Assembly (NCBI GenBank): GCA_963700925.1
Contig: OY969553.1
Coordinates: 682,001-746,000 of the forward strand
Source: CAWJMD01 sp963700925
GTDB lineage: Bacteria; Actinomycetota; Actinomycetes; Actinomycetales; CAWJMD01
DNA length: 64,000 nt
Reading direction: 5' to 3'
Shown here one piece after another: positions 63,957-64,000 of the stretch. The stretch's first letter is position 1. Every line of letters begins with the position of its first letter. A program made the translations under genes and the position numbers. The notes beneath the pieces are model-generated. The model did no database searches and was not told the DNA's origin. It saw only the letters and a list, made by a program, of their open reading frames with translations.

Positions 63957-64000
63957 TCATGGCGCCACGAGCTCCTGCGGTGCGCTGTCGCGCGGTCGCC
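63957..64000 (-). CDS. End of a probable upstream permease gene (partial)
   Basis: The last 44 bp of the window contain an open minus-strand frame ending RPRDSAPQELVAP and a TGA at 63957-63959. It could be the tail of the permease that partners the ABC ATPase 58 bp further on. The fragment is too short to identify; the call rests on position only. Confidence 0.35.
   Translation of the reverse strand, partial: RPRDSAPQELVAP

Overview
This window is chromosomal DNA of a high-GC actinobacterium. GTG starts are frequent, genes are packed with 1-8 bp overlaps, and the ATP-synthase neighbourhood has the gene order known from Mycobacterium tuberculosis Rv1294-Rv1315 (hom-thrC-thrB-rho-rpmE-prfA-prmC-sua5-wecA-atpI-atpBEFHAGDC-DUF2550-cobalamin adenosyltransferase-murA). 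F0 b and delta are separate genes here, and Rho carries an Asn/Gln/Gly/Arg-rich insert. A Nocardioides-like (Propionibacteriales) host fits, but the genus cannot be fixed from sequence reading alone. I see no rRNA, tRNA, prophage, transposase, IS element or CRISPR array.

Layout. (1) 1-5.2 kb: two NarL-type two-component systems, each with its own multi-spanning membrane protein, arranged tail to tail. (2) 5.3-7.9 kb: a GNAT acetyltransferase, a D-amino-acid oxidase and a luciferase-like oxidoreductase. (3) 8-16.4 kb: an amino-sugar uptake and catabolism locus, with a DeoR regulator and ABC importer divergent from SIS isomerase/deaminase, ROK kinase, NagA and a class II aldolase. (4) 16.4-19.6 kb: a histidine phosphatase, a MalY/PatB-type PLP enzyme and a Fic protein with inverted-repeat operators. 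(5) 19.6-24.3 kb: the B12-dependent mutase MeaA, a Na+/H+ antiporter fused to a UBP-type zinc finger, and a small membrane protein. (6) 24.3-28.2 kb: MurA of the Cys-to-Asp type, an ArsR/SRPBCC operon, a PduO-type adenosyltransferase and DUF2550. (7) 28.2-46.8 kb: the minus-strand housekeeping block (ATP synthase, WecA, Sua5, PrmC, PrfA, L31, Rho, threonine biosynthesis). (8) 47-55.2 kb: a five-gene operon aceB-glcD-glcE-glcF plus an Nramp-superfamily transporter without the metal-binding motifs, divergent from an IclR regulator. (9) 55.2-57.8 kb: hppD divergent from an Lrp/AsnC regulator, and another IclR gene. (10) 57.8-64 kb: a helicase, a repeat-bearing membrane protein, an MFS exporter, DUF3039, YqgE and an ABC ATPase, with the end of what is probably its permease at the edge.

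How genes may work together. MeaA (ethylmalonyl-CoA pathway, a source of glyoxylate), the adenosyltransferase that makes its cofactor, glycolate oxidase GlcDEF and malate synthase converge on glyoxylate use. The most interesting candidate for an undescribed function is the Nramp-like protein: it is the last gene of the aceB-glcDEF operon, lacks the DPGN and MPH metal-site motifs, and may carry an organic substrate of that pathway. Secondary highlights are several families of palindromic repeats, two of them shared between loci or inserted in coding sequence, operator-like dyads for four regulators, and an epsilon subunit of ATP synthase without its C-terminal regulatory domain.
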